Shown here piece by piece: positions 11,911-24,528 of a stretch of DNA of 64,000 nt (within the stretch, counting starts at the first letter, position 1; every line of letters begins with the position of its first letter). The position numbers and the translations under genes were made by a program. A model generated the notes under the pieces. That model worked only from the letters and a program-made list of their open reading frames with translations, ran no database searches and had not been told where the DNA came from. The stretch comes from Ilex aquifolium (lineage: Eukaryota > Streptophyta > Magnoliopsida > Aquifoliales > Aquifoliaceae). The stretch is taken from the NCBI GenBank assembly GCA_951799425.1, contig OX637403.1:26166311-26230310 (forward strand), given 5' to 3'.

Positions 11911-12335
11911 AGAGATGCCTAAAGTATAGGATTTGTCTCATTTTGGTCTCCAATATTTTAATTGCATCATTTTAGCTCATAAAGTATTAAATATGTTTCT
12001 ATATGATCCTTCAAACAGACAACATCCCGATTGCTAATAATTTTTTTATCATAAACTTGCCACGTAATACTTCAATAATGTGTAATATGGGCAACTTTTG
12101 ACCAAAATTTGAGTAAAAATTTAGTCAAGAGTTATCCAAATTATTTTTTTGTCCACATTTAAGTATCACGTGATAAATTTATGATAAAAAATTGTTAGCA
12201 ATCTGGACATTGTCTGCTTGAGAGATAATATAGAAACATATTCAATACTTCATGGACCAAAATGATACAATTGAAATATTAAGGACCAAAATAAGATAAA
12301 CGACATACTTTGAAGACCTTCAGTGCAATTAACCC
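11897..12335. mobile_element. Foldback Mutator-like MITE (439 bp)
   Basis: It begins gggttaattgtact and ends with agtgcaattaaccc. The two halves are imperfect inverted repeats over nearly 200 bp each, with a short centre. Flanks ctatttttt (11888-11896) and ttatttttt (12336-12344) fit a 9-bp target duplication with one mismatch, which points to the Mutator superfamily. No coding capacity. A second member lies at 27501-28027. Confidence 0.75.
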
Positions 12336-12498
12336 TTATTTTTTTCCTTCTTTCATCATTTACCCAATTAGCTAATCCGTTAGTCGGGGACCCCAACAGG
12401 TCTTGGGCCAGCCCATGGACTGCCTGATACCCAACAAGTTGGGGCCATGGACCTTGAAACTTTGGCCCTTTTTAAGAATAAAAATCAGAATACCTCAC

Positions 12499-13498
12499 CT
12501 TCCAATGTGCAAAGCTTCCCCAAGAAAAGTAATACTCATGACAACTGCAATGACCATGCCAAAGTGGCTTAAACATTGTAACAAAGACAGGCCCCTTCTT
12601 GCGCAGAGCCCAAGCGAGAACAGCAATTCGAAGTGAAACCTAAAGAATTACCTAGATATCAAAATTAAGCAGCACATCAATCAGATACTGTTACAAGAAC
12701 CTTTTTTTTTTTTTTTTGTCAGGAAATATAAAATTCTATAAATAAGAAACATAGTACCTTTTACATTTTGATTCACACATCCTACTCCTCTTCTAGCTTC
12801 CAGCCTCACAATATGCATCACAGGGGGAGGGAGGTTATCCTTACCTTGTACATTAAGTCTCTCATTTCTAGCATAGGCTGCAAGCATATGGACAGCCTTG
12901 TTCTGGGTCCTCCGTGTTGCTTGAAATTTCACCACTTAAAGCAATTGAGCATAGTTCCATATGTCCTTTTGTAAAGCTGCCACTTGAGGTTAAATTATGG
13001 GTCCTTTCAAATGCATACCAAATAGCTCGAGATCGAGTCTGAGTTTCCAAGCATTTGGATCCCTTTCAGCAACTAGAGCAACAAACGCTGATTGCAAAGT
13101 AACAAATGTGCAGCTAATGAGTGTTACCATGAGCTCTGCAGGATAGTCTCTAATAATCCTTACCTGCATAGATGTGAGAAAGATTTGTGTTTCGATAATC
13201 TTTGATATTTCTTCAAATGAGAATAGTTGTTGCATAGAGAAAATTGTAGAAAGAGTCGTGTTACCTGGACATCTAATAAGAGTGCGATAAAGAAATTGGT
13301 TTCTGCACAAAGAATACCTCCAAAGATCCAATTTGATTGGAATGACGCAAAAGGAGCATATACTAGTTTAGATGACGATTGAGAAAATATAAATGAGGGG
13401 CTTTTATAGAGAGTCACAATAAGCGCTCAAGTGATTAATACTATCATGCCAATCAATTTGACTTGACTACTCATAACCTTTAACTTAGTTTTTCTATC
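12499..13498 (-). pseudogene. Truncated WAT1-related tandem copy (exons 4-6 only)
   Basis: Regions 13498-13265, about 13163-13010 and about 12633-12499 align with exons 4, 5 and 6 of the WAT1 gene 3-10 kb away. Exon 4 has an in-frame TGA (complement of 13427-13429) where the intact gene has a glycine codon, and its acceptor AG has been lost. Exon 6 has a one-base insertion in the codons for KPLDMF, so the frame is lost. Exons 1-3 and 7 are not found. Exon 5 remains intact (AERDPNAWKLR). Homology extends into flanking noncoding sequence (around 12400-12470 resembles 820-900), so this is a segmental duplicate, not a retrocopy. Confidence 0.85.
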
Positions 13499-14280
13499 CG
13501 AAACAAAACTAATCAATTTTCTCTTATTACCTAAGAATTAGTAAACATTAAGGTGTCCCGTATTTTTTCATGCACTAAGATAAATAGTTGCATTTCTTCT
13601 ATAAAATATGAATATAAGATGGTTGTTAATCGAAAACTTACAACTTTCTTTAATTCGACATGTTCGATTTTTTTTATATCACGAAATAAGTCATTTTTTG
13701 CGTAATTTTGAACATTGTTGATCTTTCATTCATTTTTTATATCAAGTATTTTTACTTTATTTCGTGACTACAAAAATTGGCAACAAAGAGTAACAATATA
13801 GAGTGACATCAAAAACCAAACATTTCAAAAAATAGAAACAATAAAGAATGACAGCAAAAATTGAATTTATATATTTGTGTATATATTTGTGGTTTATAGT
13901 ATGAATGCAAAGAGTGACACCAAAAATAATTCAAAAAATAATGACACTAAAGAGTGACATCAAAGTCTATATATGAATTGTGTCGGTGCATATGTATATA
14001 TGGATATATGTACATATGTATTTTGAATTCAAATATGCATAACTAAAAAAATGAGTCTTGATTTGATATGTATATTTATTTAATATTAAAGAAGATTTTC
14101 AAGAGTGTTTTACCTAAATTTAAAATTGGGTTTAAAAAGGAGTAAGAATTTGTGAGAAGGAAAGAAAAGGGAAATTAAGAAAGAAGAAAGATTGAGAACA
14201 GGAGGAGGAAAGTACATTTTATTTTACCCTCTCCCCAAAACAAACACAGGAGGGTTAAAAAGAGTCGAGAGAGAACAAGA
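13499..14280. other. Upstream region of the ankyrin gene
   Basis: AT-rich; 13790-13970 contains loose repeats of agagtgacatcaaa type. The last 130 bp are purine-rich and probably the 5' leader. No gene recognised. Confidence 0.5.
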
Positions 14281-16649
14281 ATGGGAAATCCAAAGAAACC
14301 ATCAAATTCGAACGAAGATCTTCACTCGGCCGCTCGATCAGGAGACTTGCTCGCTGTGCAGACAATATGCAGCTCAAATCCTTTGGCCATTAATTCCAGA
14401 GATAAGCACTCCAGAACCCCGTATCCTTCTTCTTTTTACTACTTTTCTGCTCTACTCAATTTAAATTGTGCGAGTCTTGTTCTTTGCTTTTGGGGAAAAT
14501 CGGAAATGGTTAATGAACAATTTGCTGGAAATTGAAACTGGGTACTGCCGGATTTAGTAAATGGGTGCGTTTGGTTGCTGAGAAAATATTCTTTGAGGAG
14601 GAGAAAATATATATGTATTTAAGTCTTAAATTTGTATTATTATTTTTTTCAAGAGGGACAGCAAAACTATATCCTGACAATTCCAACGCCTATTTAATGT
14701 ATATTGATGTATGTTGTAGTGATCTTCTGATGTATTAACGAAAAATTGGAAGGAAGTTATATGAGTATGTGATTCTTTGTTTTGTATATCCGTAAGAAAA
14801 AAATTATATCTTGAAGTCTTGAACTTGTTAGCATTTTTAAACTTGAGTGTGTCATACCACTGCGTAAATAACAATTAGAAACAACGAGATACTATATAGA
14901 ATCTGTCTTTCTGCTATTGTTTTCTTGGGCCATCACAGATACCATGGCCAAAAGTTGGTACAAAGTATGATGTTTTGTGGTTGTTATGAGGGTTTATTTG
15001 ATTATCACTTCTTAATTGGAACTTTTGCAGTCTGATATAAATTACTTGGGACGTAGCTAAGCTTTAAGATTGTGTTATTGCAGCCAAGTATAGTTGGCTG
15101 ATGGGAAATGTGGAAAATTCAGAGATTAGTGAAGCTAGATAAATATGTGTGCCAACTACTGCAAATAATTTTGAAAGATTTCAATTTTGGTATTAGGTAT
15201 TGGGAGGCACCACTTTGGCTTCTCTTTGTAGGATTACATGCGAGCTAAGGATACATATTCTTATGTAGAGATGAAATGACTGAAGGGAGTAATTTGTTGC
15301 AAAGTTTGGATGGCTATCTATACCTAGAGTTGTAAATTGAATTATTAGCAATGTTTTTGAGCATAAAGACAGTTGCAGAATATGTATATATTCGACTTCA
15401 CTGTATCAGCTATATGCAATAGAAACCAAGAACTTAATAAACCACGTGATTAAGTTAGATTTCTATTAGTGAAGTTTGTTAATAGTGGAGTGATGTAACT
15501 ATGCTGATCTAAGTTGCATAACGAATGATGGAGTGTAATGGCATCTATATATACATGTGTATCCTGTACAACAGATTGTGAGAATAAAAGAGTGTGAAGC
15601 AAATCCTTGAATCTTCTTCCTCTCTGTTTCTTCTTCTTCCTTCTCTGCAATTCTGCATTTTCTTTTCTTGATTCTCAGATTCTCTCAGAACTAAAGAATG
15701 TCCAGCTAGCTTGATAGTCTCTTGGTTGTCATACAGACCTTTGCATGAGTCTTGCCTTGAAACGTATTGTTCCTTTGCCTTTGCTTTGTGGATGTGTCCA
15801 TTGCCTAGAAATCTTTATAGCTTGTTCAATAGTTAAATGAAAGTGTTTTAGTTTGAGAACTTGGTGTAAGAAGCAGCTGTTTTATTGATGATATGTATAT
15901 ATGAAACTTTTGGGTGCTATGAAAGGTAAAAGGGTAATGAATTCGAATTGGCCACCCATGCTTTCTTTTCAAATTTGCATTTTCTTTTTGTTAGTTGTTT
16001 GCTTCCTTGATTTAAGACCCTGAATCCTAGACTACATCTAGCAGCATGGTCAGGGCAGGCACAAGTAGTGAGTTACCTCTGCAAGAACAAGGCTGATGTT
16101 GGTGCTGCCGCCATGGATGACATGGGTGCGATACACTTTGCTGCTCAAAAAGGTCATTTAGAAGTTGTTCGGATTCTCCTTTCATCCGGAGTTTCTGTCA
16201 AATCTTCCAATCGCAAGGGCATGACCGCTCTTCACTATGCTGTTCAAGGGTCCAACCTGGAACTTGTCAAGTACTTGGTGAAGAAAGGTGCAAATAAGGA
16301 TGCGAAGACCAAAGCAGGGAAAACCCCTCTTGACCTTGCAAGCAGTGAAGAAGTCCGCTTAATTTTAGTTGTAACTGAAGCGGCATCCAAGAAAGGAGAC
16401 TTGAATGGTAAAGATAAAGGTGAAGCAGCTCATTTGAAATCGTCCTTACAGGGAAAAGGAGAAGGTTCTGATGGTGAGGCTTCTGTGGCTAGGCACGAAG
16501 AAGCTGAAGAAGAGAAAGATGAATCAGCCAAGAGGAAAGGTGAGGAAGGCGAAATCATGGAAAATTTGCCAGAATCGAAGAAGGCAAAGGTTTCTCTTAA
16601 TCATCTTCTAGTTTCAGATGACGCACAAGAAGAGGAAGAAAATCTTTAA
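14281..16649 (+). CDS. Small ankyrin-repeat protein
   Basis: Two coding exons, 14281-14420 and 16031-16649, join in frame to 252 aa. The junction recreates a canonical ankyrin repeat (RTPLHLAAWSGQAQVVSYL), which fixes both splice sites. About four repeats span residues 10-150: SAARSGDL, TPLHLAAWSG, GAIHFAAQKGHLEVV and TALHYAVQGSNLELV. The tail, roughly 155-252, is charged and probably disordered, with KRKGEEGE and SKKAK as possible nuclear signals and an acidic EEEE end. Ankyrin repeats bind proteins, so a scaffold or adaptor role is likely; no enzymatic domain or membrane segment is present, which separates it from the ACD6-type plant ankyrin family. The specific partner is unknown. Confidence 0.88.
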
Positions 16650-17132
16650 GCTTCGCATATGGAAGAAACAGCTGCTAGGTTATCAATGTTTTTGTTGTTA
16701 AGAGTTTATATTTACTTTTCTTGTTCTGAGAAGATTTATTGCCCTTTTCTAGCTGCATTATAAAGCATTGATCTGATGAGGGTAGCTTCTTGCTATGCTT
16801 TATTGTTTGATTACCTCTGTTCAAAACAAACAAACAAACACCCTTCGGACAAATGTTGTGAATCGATTTCAGTAGAAGAGCTATGGATGAAAAAGCCATC
16901 AGGAGGTCCAGTGAAAGTAACTGTGCCATGGTTGTGTTCTGCAAATTCAGGCCAATTCTATCACTAACTTTGACCTCACTTTGTGTTTAATTTCTTTTGA
17001 ACTCCTACAGCTCATGGAAACAGGAACTGTTCCATTGTTTGCTGGTCAAATAGATGTTTCCCATCAGTGTCATCGCATTTAGGTGGTTGGATTACTGTTA
17101 AGTTTGTCTGAGGTTTTGTAGCTGGTGTGTTA
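16650..17132. other. 3' flank of the ankyrin gene
   Basis: Probable 3' UTR and downstream DNA. No additional gene or repeat was recognised. Confidence 0.5.
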
Positions 17133-18052
17133 GAGCATCTCCAACAAGCTCGGTAAAGGGCTCTGGTTAGCTATTTTAGATAGCTTCCTCCTCAAATCTG
17201 GCTCCAAGAGGCTAGGTATTGCGCTATGTATTTCCCATAGCCCTGTTTTCACTCGCTAGTTGTAGCTAGCCCCCTTCTCCCTCGCTGGCGCCAATCTCCT
17301 CTCCACTATCTCTCTCTCTTTCTCACTGAAGCTCCACCGACTGAAGCTTCATCGCAGAAAGCTCCACCGACTGAGGTCTCTTTCTCTATCAGAATGGGGT
17401 TTCGTGAGAATCGATCCTTTTGGGTTTCGTGAGAATCGCTCATCTGCGTATTTTCTGTTCAAATTGATTTGTTGGGGACATTGGATTCGATAAATAGAGT
17501 TGTTCAAATTGATTTGTTGGGGACATTGAATACTGTGTGTAGCTCATCTGGGTTTCGTGAGTAGCTCAAATTGATTTCCATGGTTCCGCTCAAATCTGTG
17601 TATCGAACTCTCTGTGCTATGTATATATATCGTTGTATGCTCTCTTTCTCTCTCTCTCTCTCTCTCTCAGAATAGGGGAATGGGGAAGCCGATGATCCCC
17701 TTTAAAATCCAGCAACCCCCCTCAAAATACAGTAAAACCCCTCCAAAAATCCAACAAAACCCCCAAAAAAAATCTAAAAATTTAGCAAAACCCCCCAAGT
17801 ATTTTATGATATTTACTCTTGTAGACTATCTTTTATGATATTTATTTTTGTAGCCCATAATTGATTAAATTTATACAATGTATAGTTGAATTGTTATTTT
17901 TTGAATTTTATTATTGAAAGTTAGTTGAAGTGGTTAGCTAAAATAGATAGCGTTGTTGAAGTGAATTTGAAAAAGTGGTTAATTAAAGTAGATAATATAA
18001 TATTTAAATATATTTTGGGTAGCTATTTTAGATAGCATTGTTGGAGATGCTC
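17133..18052. mobile_element. MITE with GAGCATCTCCAAC ends (920 bp)
   Basis: The terminal inverted repeats GAGCATCTCCAAC (17133) and GTTGGAGATGCTC (to 18052) are perfect over 13 bp, flanked by TTA at 17130-17132 and 18053-18055. A 3-bp TTA duplication fits the PIF/Harbinger group. Subterminal tagctattttagatagc motifs occur at both ends. There is a CT repeat near 17640-17668. No transposase. A second, split member lies at 46207-51645. Confidence 0.8.
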
Positions 18053-18055
18053 TTA

Positions 18056-18559
18056 CAGATAGGAAGAGGAGGTACATCCTACATAGTAATGGCTAATGGT
18101 GGTGGTTGAGAGTGATAGTGTGGTCGAGTGGTGGTGGTTGTTAAGGGTAACACCATTACATATCTGGGAATAACTGATCCTACTTTCATTGGATTACACA
18201 TTGGTATGGAAATGCAATTTTATTATAGTTCAAACCGGATATTGAAATGAACATTACTTAGTAATAACTATTTTTTTGGATTATGGATCAACAGTTAAAA
18301 TTATTTTTTTGTATGCTACGAAAACTAAAAATTCAATAACATAATCATATCCTTGTCAATACTGGGCTAACGGGTCTGCTAATTGGGCCTTATCCAAGGC
18401 CTGAATTTAATGTGAATGTGGGCTGGTGAGAAACTTTCTCTCTGGAATGGCCATGGCCATGGCCCTCTATTCCGACTCCCATGAGTAACCCATTTGCTCT
18501 CTCTCTCTCTCTCTCTCTCTGCGTCTGCGTGTGTGTGCGCGCTTCACTCCACCCCCACG
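18056..18559 (+). promoter_or_regulatory. Promoter and leader region of CLPP4
   Basis: About 500 bp between the MITE and the CLPP4 start. A CT repeat at 18497-18519 lies in the likely 5' leader. A CT-repeat upstream ATG (18494) is in frame with CLPP4, but it would place low-complexity residues before a normal transit peptide. No TATA box chosen. Confidence 0.45.
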
Positions 18560-20887
18560 ATGGACTCGCTCACTCTTTCGACTGCCCTCTCCCCTCACTC
18601 TCTTTCCTCCACCACATCTCTCAAACTCCGACACCCTCTTTCCAAACCAGCTACTTTCTCTCTCCGCCCATATAATCCACCACCTCTCAAATCCTCACTT
18701 ACTTCTTACCAACCCCCCTTATCCACCAACCCCAAAATCCCAAATTCTAATGTTGGGTTCGACCTCAAAGGACCCAGCAATCTCTCTCTCCTCTTATCCA
18801 CTGCTCCTCAGACTCCGGCCACCGCGATGCGCGGCGCTGAGGCCGACGCCATGGGGCTATTGCTGAGGGAAAGGATTGTGTTCTTAGGAAACCAGATTGA
18901 TGATTTTGTTGCTGATTCTATTATCAGTCAGCTTCTTCTGTTGGATGCTCAAGATCCAACTAAAGATATTAGGCTATTCATCAATTCTCCTGGTGGCTCT
19001 TTGAGGTATGAACTTATATATGAATTATTAATTAGTTTTCGTTCAATTCCGTATGTTTATTGTATCAAAGTATTGAAAACAACATTTGGTGAAGGGGTGA
19101 TTGGTGAATTAAGTTGGAAGGACTGATTTATTGTAGCAAGATAAGGGTTGTGCTTATTTGGGAAGCTATAATCAATTGAAAGGAAAGAAAAGGAGAATAA
19201 AGGGCTTGATTCTATTGCAATTGGGGAGTGCAAGATTTTGTGGGTAGTGGTGGCTTTTTTGTAATGGACTATGTTGTTGTGTTAGATTGATATCATTGAG
19301 GAAGAAATAGAAAATTTTTTGACAGTGGTTTAGCAAAAGGCTAACTTTATGCAAGAATATTGAGACTTGAGTTATAATTTATGCTTGACACATTGTCCAG
19401 GAGAGTTATTTGCTTTGACAACCTTTCATATGGTCTTCACATGAGAGATAAAAACACCTGGAGGGCCCTTAGGCAGTTGAATAATTTGTTGGCCTTGTAG
19501 AAAAGAGTGGCAGACAAGATAGACGTCTGAACTTGATCAAAGACTTGCATGATGGACTTATGCTTGGAGTTGAATGATAAGACGACTTATATGATAGGGC
19601 CTGTATCACCTAATGTATACCTTTGGTAATATTGTAAGGGATCACTTAATGTATACCTTTGGTAATAGTTGAATTAAGTCGACAGTGGCCAAACACCTAT
19701 GTTGTGAGTTGCCTGCTGACAGGCATTAAAGAGACACATATGGGGGTTTATAACGATGAGTTAATGGATGCGTCAGATTAGAAGTAGTGTAGTTTGAGGA
19801 ATAAGAGACTATATAGAAAACCAATTTCTGCAGAGGAAGCAGTTAAGCAATGGGCATCTACTACATGACAACTTAGGATTTGCAAAGAGATAATGGTCAT
19901 CCTTTTGGCCATATAAATACTAAGCAATTATCAGGATGCTTAATGTTGTATTCATTGGAATCTTTTAATTTTTTTATGCATGTGAATATGATGGTAGTAT
20001 TACCCTTTTTTGTACTTTTTCAAATTAAGTTCATTCCGAAAAGGAATTGGAAATTAGAGAAAGTCAGTCTAGATGTCTGATTCAACGTCAAAGACCTATG
20101 ACGGCTAGAATTCTCAGACTTCTTGCAAATTTGGTAGTCTACCCTTCACCTTATCTTTAGGTGTAATCGCCGTTGACAACGATGACATATGTGGGGTTTT
20201 TTTCTTTTCTCTTGACCATCCAAAGTTAAAATTCGAGTTTGGAGTAGGGGAACCAGAGCATGGCAGTCGTGGGTTGGGATACAATCTTTCGGGAAGCCCT
20301 TTTCCGACCTCTAAAACTAGGTCTGGGGTTTACTTGAGCTTGAATCTTGTTTCTCCTTTTTTTTCCTTTTTGCTAATTTACTTTGGCCATTGTCTTTTAC
20401 CAGCGCTACAATGGCTATCTATGATGTTGTGCAGCTTGTGAGGGCTGATGTCTCCACAATTGCCCTTGGAATATCAGCATCAACAACTTCCATAATCCTT
20501 GGTGGTGGCACCAAAGGCAAGCGCTTTGCAATGCCCAACACGCGAATTATGATACACCAACCACTTGGAGGTGCAAGTGGGCAAGCAATAGATGTGGAAA
20601 TTCAAGCCCGCGAAGTTATGCACAACAAGAATAGTGTCACACGAATCATAGCGAATGCTACTGGTCGCCCATTTGAACAAGTTCAGAAAGATATTGATAG
20701 AGATCGTTACATGTCTCCTATAGAAGCAGTTGAATACGGGATAATTGATGGGGTTATCGATAGGGATAGCATCATTCCGCTTATGCCTGTGCCAGAAAGG
20801 GTGAAAGCAACACTGAATTACGAGGAAATTAGCAAAGATCCTAGGAAATTCTTGACACCAGACATCCCTGATGACGAGATATACTAG
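18560..20887 (+). CDS. CLPP4: Plastid ATP-dependent Clp protease proteolytic subunit 4
   Basis: Two exons, 18560-19005 and 20404-20887, give 309 aa. Residues 1 to about 70 are rich in Ser, Thr and Pro with few acidic residues, a typical chloroplast transit peptide starting [14 protein letters not shown]. The ClpP fold follows from [12 protein letters not shown]. The catalytic triad is intact: Ser175 (in GISASTTS), His200 (in MIHQP) and Asp249 (in DRDRYMS). Spacing of 25 and 49 residues equals that of E. coli ClpP S97/H122/D171. The end YEEISKDP...PDDEIY matches Arabidopsis CLPP4 and not CLPP3, 5 or 6. The subunit sits in the heptameric ClpP ring of the stromal Clp core, essential for chloroplast protein turnover. 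The exon junction restores [12 protein letters not shown]. Intron 1 is 1.4 kb. Confidence 0.94.
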
Positions 20888-22335
20888 CTGGGGCTATTCA
20901 TGCAGGTATGTGTTCACAGTTTTCCTTTGATGTGCTGGGCATCTTGTGGTTAGAATTGGAATTTATGAAATTGGAGCAAGAATGACATTCTCATTCCATT
21001 AGTGATAGTGATTATTGTAATGTTGTACTATTGAAATGAGCTTATTGAAGAACTTGGGGTTGGCACTGTTGTATCTGCATTCAAAATTGCTTCCCTTTTT
21101 AACGCAGTCATTTACTTTTTGTCAATTGTTGGACTCAGAGTTAACTTGTCAAGCTTTGTGGAAGCTTGATGGTAGCTAATAACCAAATATAGGATAATTT
21201 ATTGTGTTCTCATTAACATGATTCACCATCTTTTTAAAAGTCCTGAAGAGAGTTGAGAAATTACAAATGAGACTTTTTAAACTTGCTTTGTTGTTCTTGG
21301 TCATCAGTTACCTGATCGAAAACCCTGAATGCCTCAATCATGATGCGAACAATGCTCCTTCTGCACAGGATTAATTTATTTCCCTTGGCTTCGCTGTGTG
21401 GTTTAACTTTGCTCAACAGATTATGCAAATACCTCTTACTTTTCCTGCCTTTGGTTCCCGACTGTACTTCACAAAGATGAACCAAAGCTTACTGCTCAGG
21501 TTATATATATGGCCTTGTACTTCATGAACCATGTTATGCTTTGTAATGATGTAGAAGTTCTTGTCTGTGTTGACAATCATTGATTCTCCCGGAGCATGTT
21601 TAGTTTTGATTGTCAACCACTAACATGAGATATGAGCAAATTTTGAATAATTTTTTACCTCTCTCCTGCAATCAGGCATCGTGGAAGGCTTAGAGATGGC
21701 ACACAGTACCAATTTGTTCCATTGCTGTAACAGGCCTTGGGTTTTCAGGGTTGATGCCGGAACACAGCAAAACTTTTAAGAGCAGTGCCATGAGTGATAA
21801 TTTTATGGTTCTCTTATTTCCTGTATGAAACACATTGTTGCAAAAACTAATTTTGATGTGTCTCTCTCTCTCCCTTTTCGTGGTGTATTTTTTTGAAGTC
21901 CCTATTGATTTGCTGGGAGAAAATGTTTCTCGTATTCATGTCTTTGAGTTGCTGTTCTTGGATGGCAGAATTACAAGAAGGCCAAATAGAAAGGGCAAGC
22001 CAATGAATTGTCAATCTGTGGCCCGAAGCCTAATAAAGGTGAATTAGTCAAATGATTAAGTAGCTGTCGAATATCTGTTTCTTTCCTTTTGATGTCTTGC
22101 TCTTGTATTATTTCTTTTAATGTCAGTGCTCAGACTGTAAAGTTACACTTTCTATGATGCTTAGAATTGCTTGTTGCATTCACGCTTGCATGGGTGAAAA
22201 AGTTTTTATGCAGTTGTTAACTTGTTATGCAGCTTGATGAATTTGTAGTCGAGAAAGTGGTCCTCTTTGGTTGGTTTGCATCTCAAAAAATAGTTTCTGA
22301 AAATTATTTTTTTGAGAATAATTTTAGAAAACTGT
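20888..22335. other. CLPP4 3' region, no further gene recognised
   Basis: Probable 3' UTR and intergenic DNA. Base composition near 21260-22050 is less AT-rich than elsewhere and has several short frames, but none resembles a known protein. From about 22255 the sequence is the outer fragment of the MITE family inserted at 22336. Confidence 0.45.
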
Positions 22336-22756
22336 GGGCCTGTTTGGTTTGCGTTTCAAAAACAGATATCCGAAAACAGTTTTTGAGAAGAGTTTTAAGA
22401 AAATGGTTTTGATATTTTTGGAGATAAAAAACTTGTTTGGTTAGATGATTTCAAAAACAATTTTACAGAACAGAAAATAGTAAAACCTGTTTGGACAGCC
22501 TAAATATATGTTTGAACATTAATTCAAACATTAATAAAAAAATATAAGAAAGTTATTTTTAGATTGATAATTTCATAAAAAAAAAATTCAATAAACCAAA
22601 CTTTAAAATATAATATATTATATATATATTTATAAATTTATAATATATATATAAATTCGTAGATATATATATACATATATATACCAATTTATATATATAT
22701 ATATAATATACATATAAATTCTTATATATAAATTCGTAGATATATATATACGAATA

Positions 22757-22788
<32 letters not shown>

Positions 22789-23189
22789 CGAATTTTAATA
22801 ATATTATATAATATAATATTTATATATTATATTATAATATTATATAATATAATAGAATATTATATAATATATTATATTATAATATCTATTATATATATAT
22901 ATTATATATTATGAGAGAGAGGAAGAAGTAAAAAAAAAAAAGAATGAAGAAATTTGCTCCTAAGGAGACTCGAAGGACAGACCTCATTAAAGTCCAAAAT
23001 TGTTCTCCTTGTTTTCAAAATTTTCAAAGAAAACTTCAAAAACAAGCTAGACTTGTTTTCTGTTTCTTTGACTCAATTCTCAAAATTTTCTAAAATTTGG
23101 AGAACAAAAAAGCTAAACAAACAGGTTTTGGGTGTTTTTGAAATTTTGAGAACAAAAAACAGTTTTCGAAACACAAACCAAACACGCCC
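22336..23189. mobile_element. Harbinger/Tourist-like MITE nested in a relative (854 bp)
   Basis: Terminal inverted repeats GGGCCTGTTTGGTTTGCGTTTC and, reversed, the end at 23189 (complement GGGCGTGTTTGGTTTGTGTTTC) agree at about 20 of 22 positions. The GGGCNTGTTTGG end is typical of Tourist-like elements. The centre, 22600-22910, is a TA-rich microsatellite expansion. Flanking DNA on both sides (22255-22335 and 23190-23250) resembles the element's own left end, so it landed in an older copy. A clean 3-bp duplication is not visible. Confidence 0.75.
22600..22912. repeat. TA-rich low-complexity expansion inside the MITE
   Basis: Over 300 bp made almost entirely of A and T, mostly tatata and taatat repeats. 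Confidence 0.9.
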
Positions 23190-23994
23190 TATGTTTTGGT
23201 GTTTTTTATATCGCAAAACTTGTTTGATTATATGATTCCAAAAACTAATACTAATACTAAAGACGTAAAACAAATGTTCTTCTCTCCCGGTAAAACGTAA
23301 TGGGTTTCGAGTCTTAAGTCTAAGATTATTATCGGAGACTTGTAAATTGGGTGTCGTTTTTTAGAATTGAGTATTAGAGGTGTCACTGTTAACATAACAC
23401 TGTAGAGCACATCAGCATCTGGCTCGACTTCAAAAAATAATACCTTGCCGGCTTTCCCAACACAGATAATGTGAACAAAGAGGAATACATTGATGCCGGT
23501 TGATTTTCAATTGTCGGTCGAATTATATTTTATTATACTTTGACCCCGAAATTATTAGTAATCCAAAGTTGGTGAAATTGGCAAAATGGTGCAATTTTAA
23601 AAGGTCGCATAGCTCGCTAACTCTTCCAATTGTAGTGATGTCTTTCAAAGCATTCTACATTATGCTTTGCTAATACATACTAGTACATGTAATATAATAG
23701 TGTAGTAAGTTGAAGAAGCACATTAGATTAATCATCTGTAGTGTTTTATCATGTGATAAACATATATCTGATTAGATTAGTCTAAGTGTTCTAAAAGATT
23801 TCGATATTTCTTAGTTAACTTCGTCTCCCCCAAAAATTAAAGAAAGATGATTCTCATTTGAATACGAATTTGGGTCCTTATAATTCTTCAATTTTTTATT
23901 TTTTTTTTGGAATTTCTTAAAAAAAAAAAATTCTCGCAATGAATTTGACTGAAACTTATTATATAAAACTTGTAATCCACCAATAAACAATAAA
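23190..23994. other. Intergenic, no gene seen
   Basis: AT-rich DNA; the first 60 bp are the residue of an older MITE. Nothing else recognised. Confidence 0.5.
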
Positions 23995-24373
23995 GGATTA
24001 ATAATATTTTTGATCTCTAAAGTATGTACACTTTGTCATTTTGGTCCTTAAAATATCAATTTTATCAATTTGGTCTCTAAAGTATTCAATTTTTGTTTAA
24101 ATGATCTTTACATTGACGGACCGTTAAATTTTTGACGGAATGATACCGTCTGAAAAAATGACAGTCCCTAAAGTATTCAATTTGTATTAGACACGTGATA
24201 CCGTTTGAAAAAATAATACATGGTCACTTCCATTAAAAAACTTGACGAATTGTTTGATTATGGACTAAAATGACACGAATTGATACTTTAGGAATCAAAT
24301 TGACAAAATTAATATAATAAATACCAAATTAACAAAATGGATATATTTTAAGGATTAAAAGTACTATTTAATC
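23995..24373. mobile_element. Mutator-like MITE, relative of 9639-9940
   Basis: It starts ggattaataatatttttgat and ends gtactatttaatc, imperfect inverted repeats. The interior repeats ggtccttaaa/tttggtctctaaagta and the gacacgtgataccgttt segment also found at 9760-9790. Ends are approximate. Confidence 0.55.
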
Positions 24374-24528
24374 AAGAATAAATAACTTAATTTTAAAGAA
24401 AATGAAGAGAAATCATAATGGAGAATATATCGATCATCAACAATACAAGTTTACATCCATATGATGTCACAAGTTTGACTCCAGTCAAACAGGTTTTGAG
24501 CTATTTCTTCCCTCCGGACAATTTTTTA

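Noticed and set aside
18494-18559. Upstream in-frame ATG for CLPP4
   Set aside because: It lies in a CT repeat and would add low-complexity residues ahead of a normal transit peptide; the ATG at 18560 is the better start.
21261-21616. Two overlapping minus-strand frames downstream of CLPP4
   Set aside because: Short, no domain, no splice-supported extension; most likely CLPP4 3' flank.
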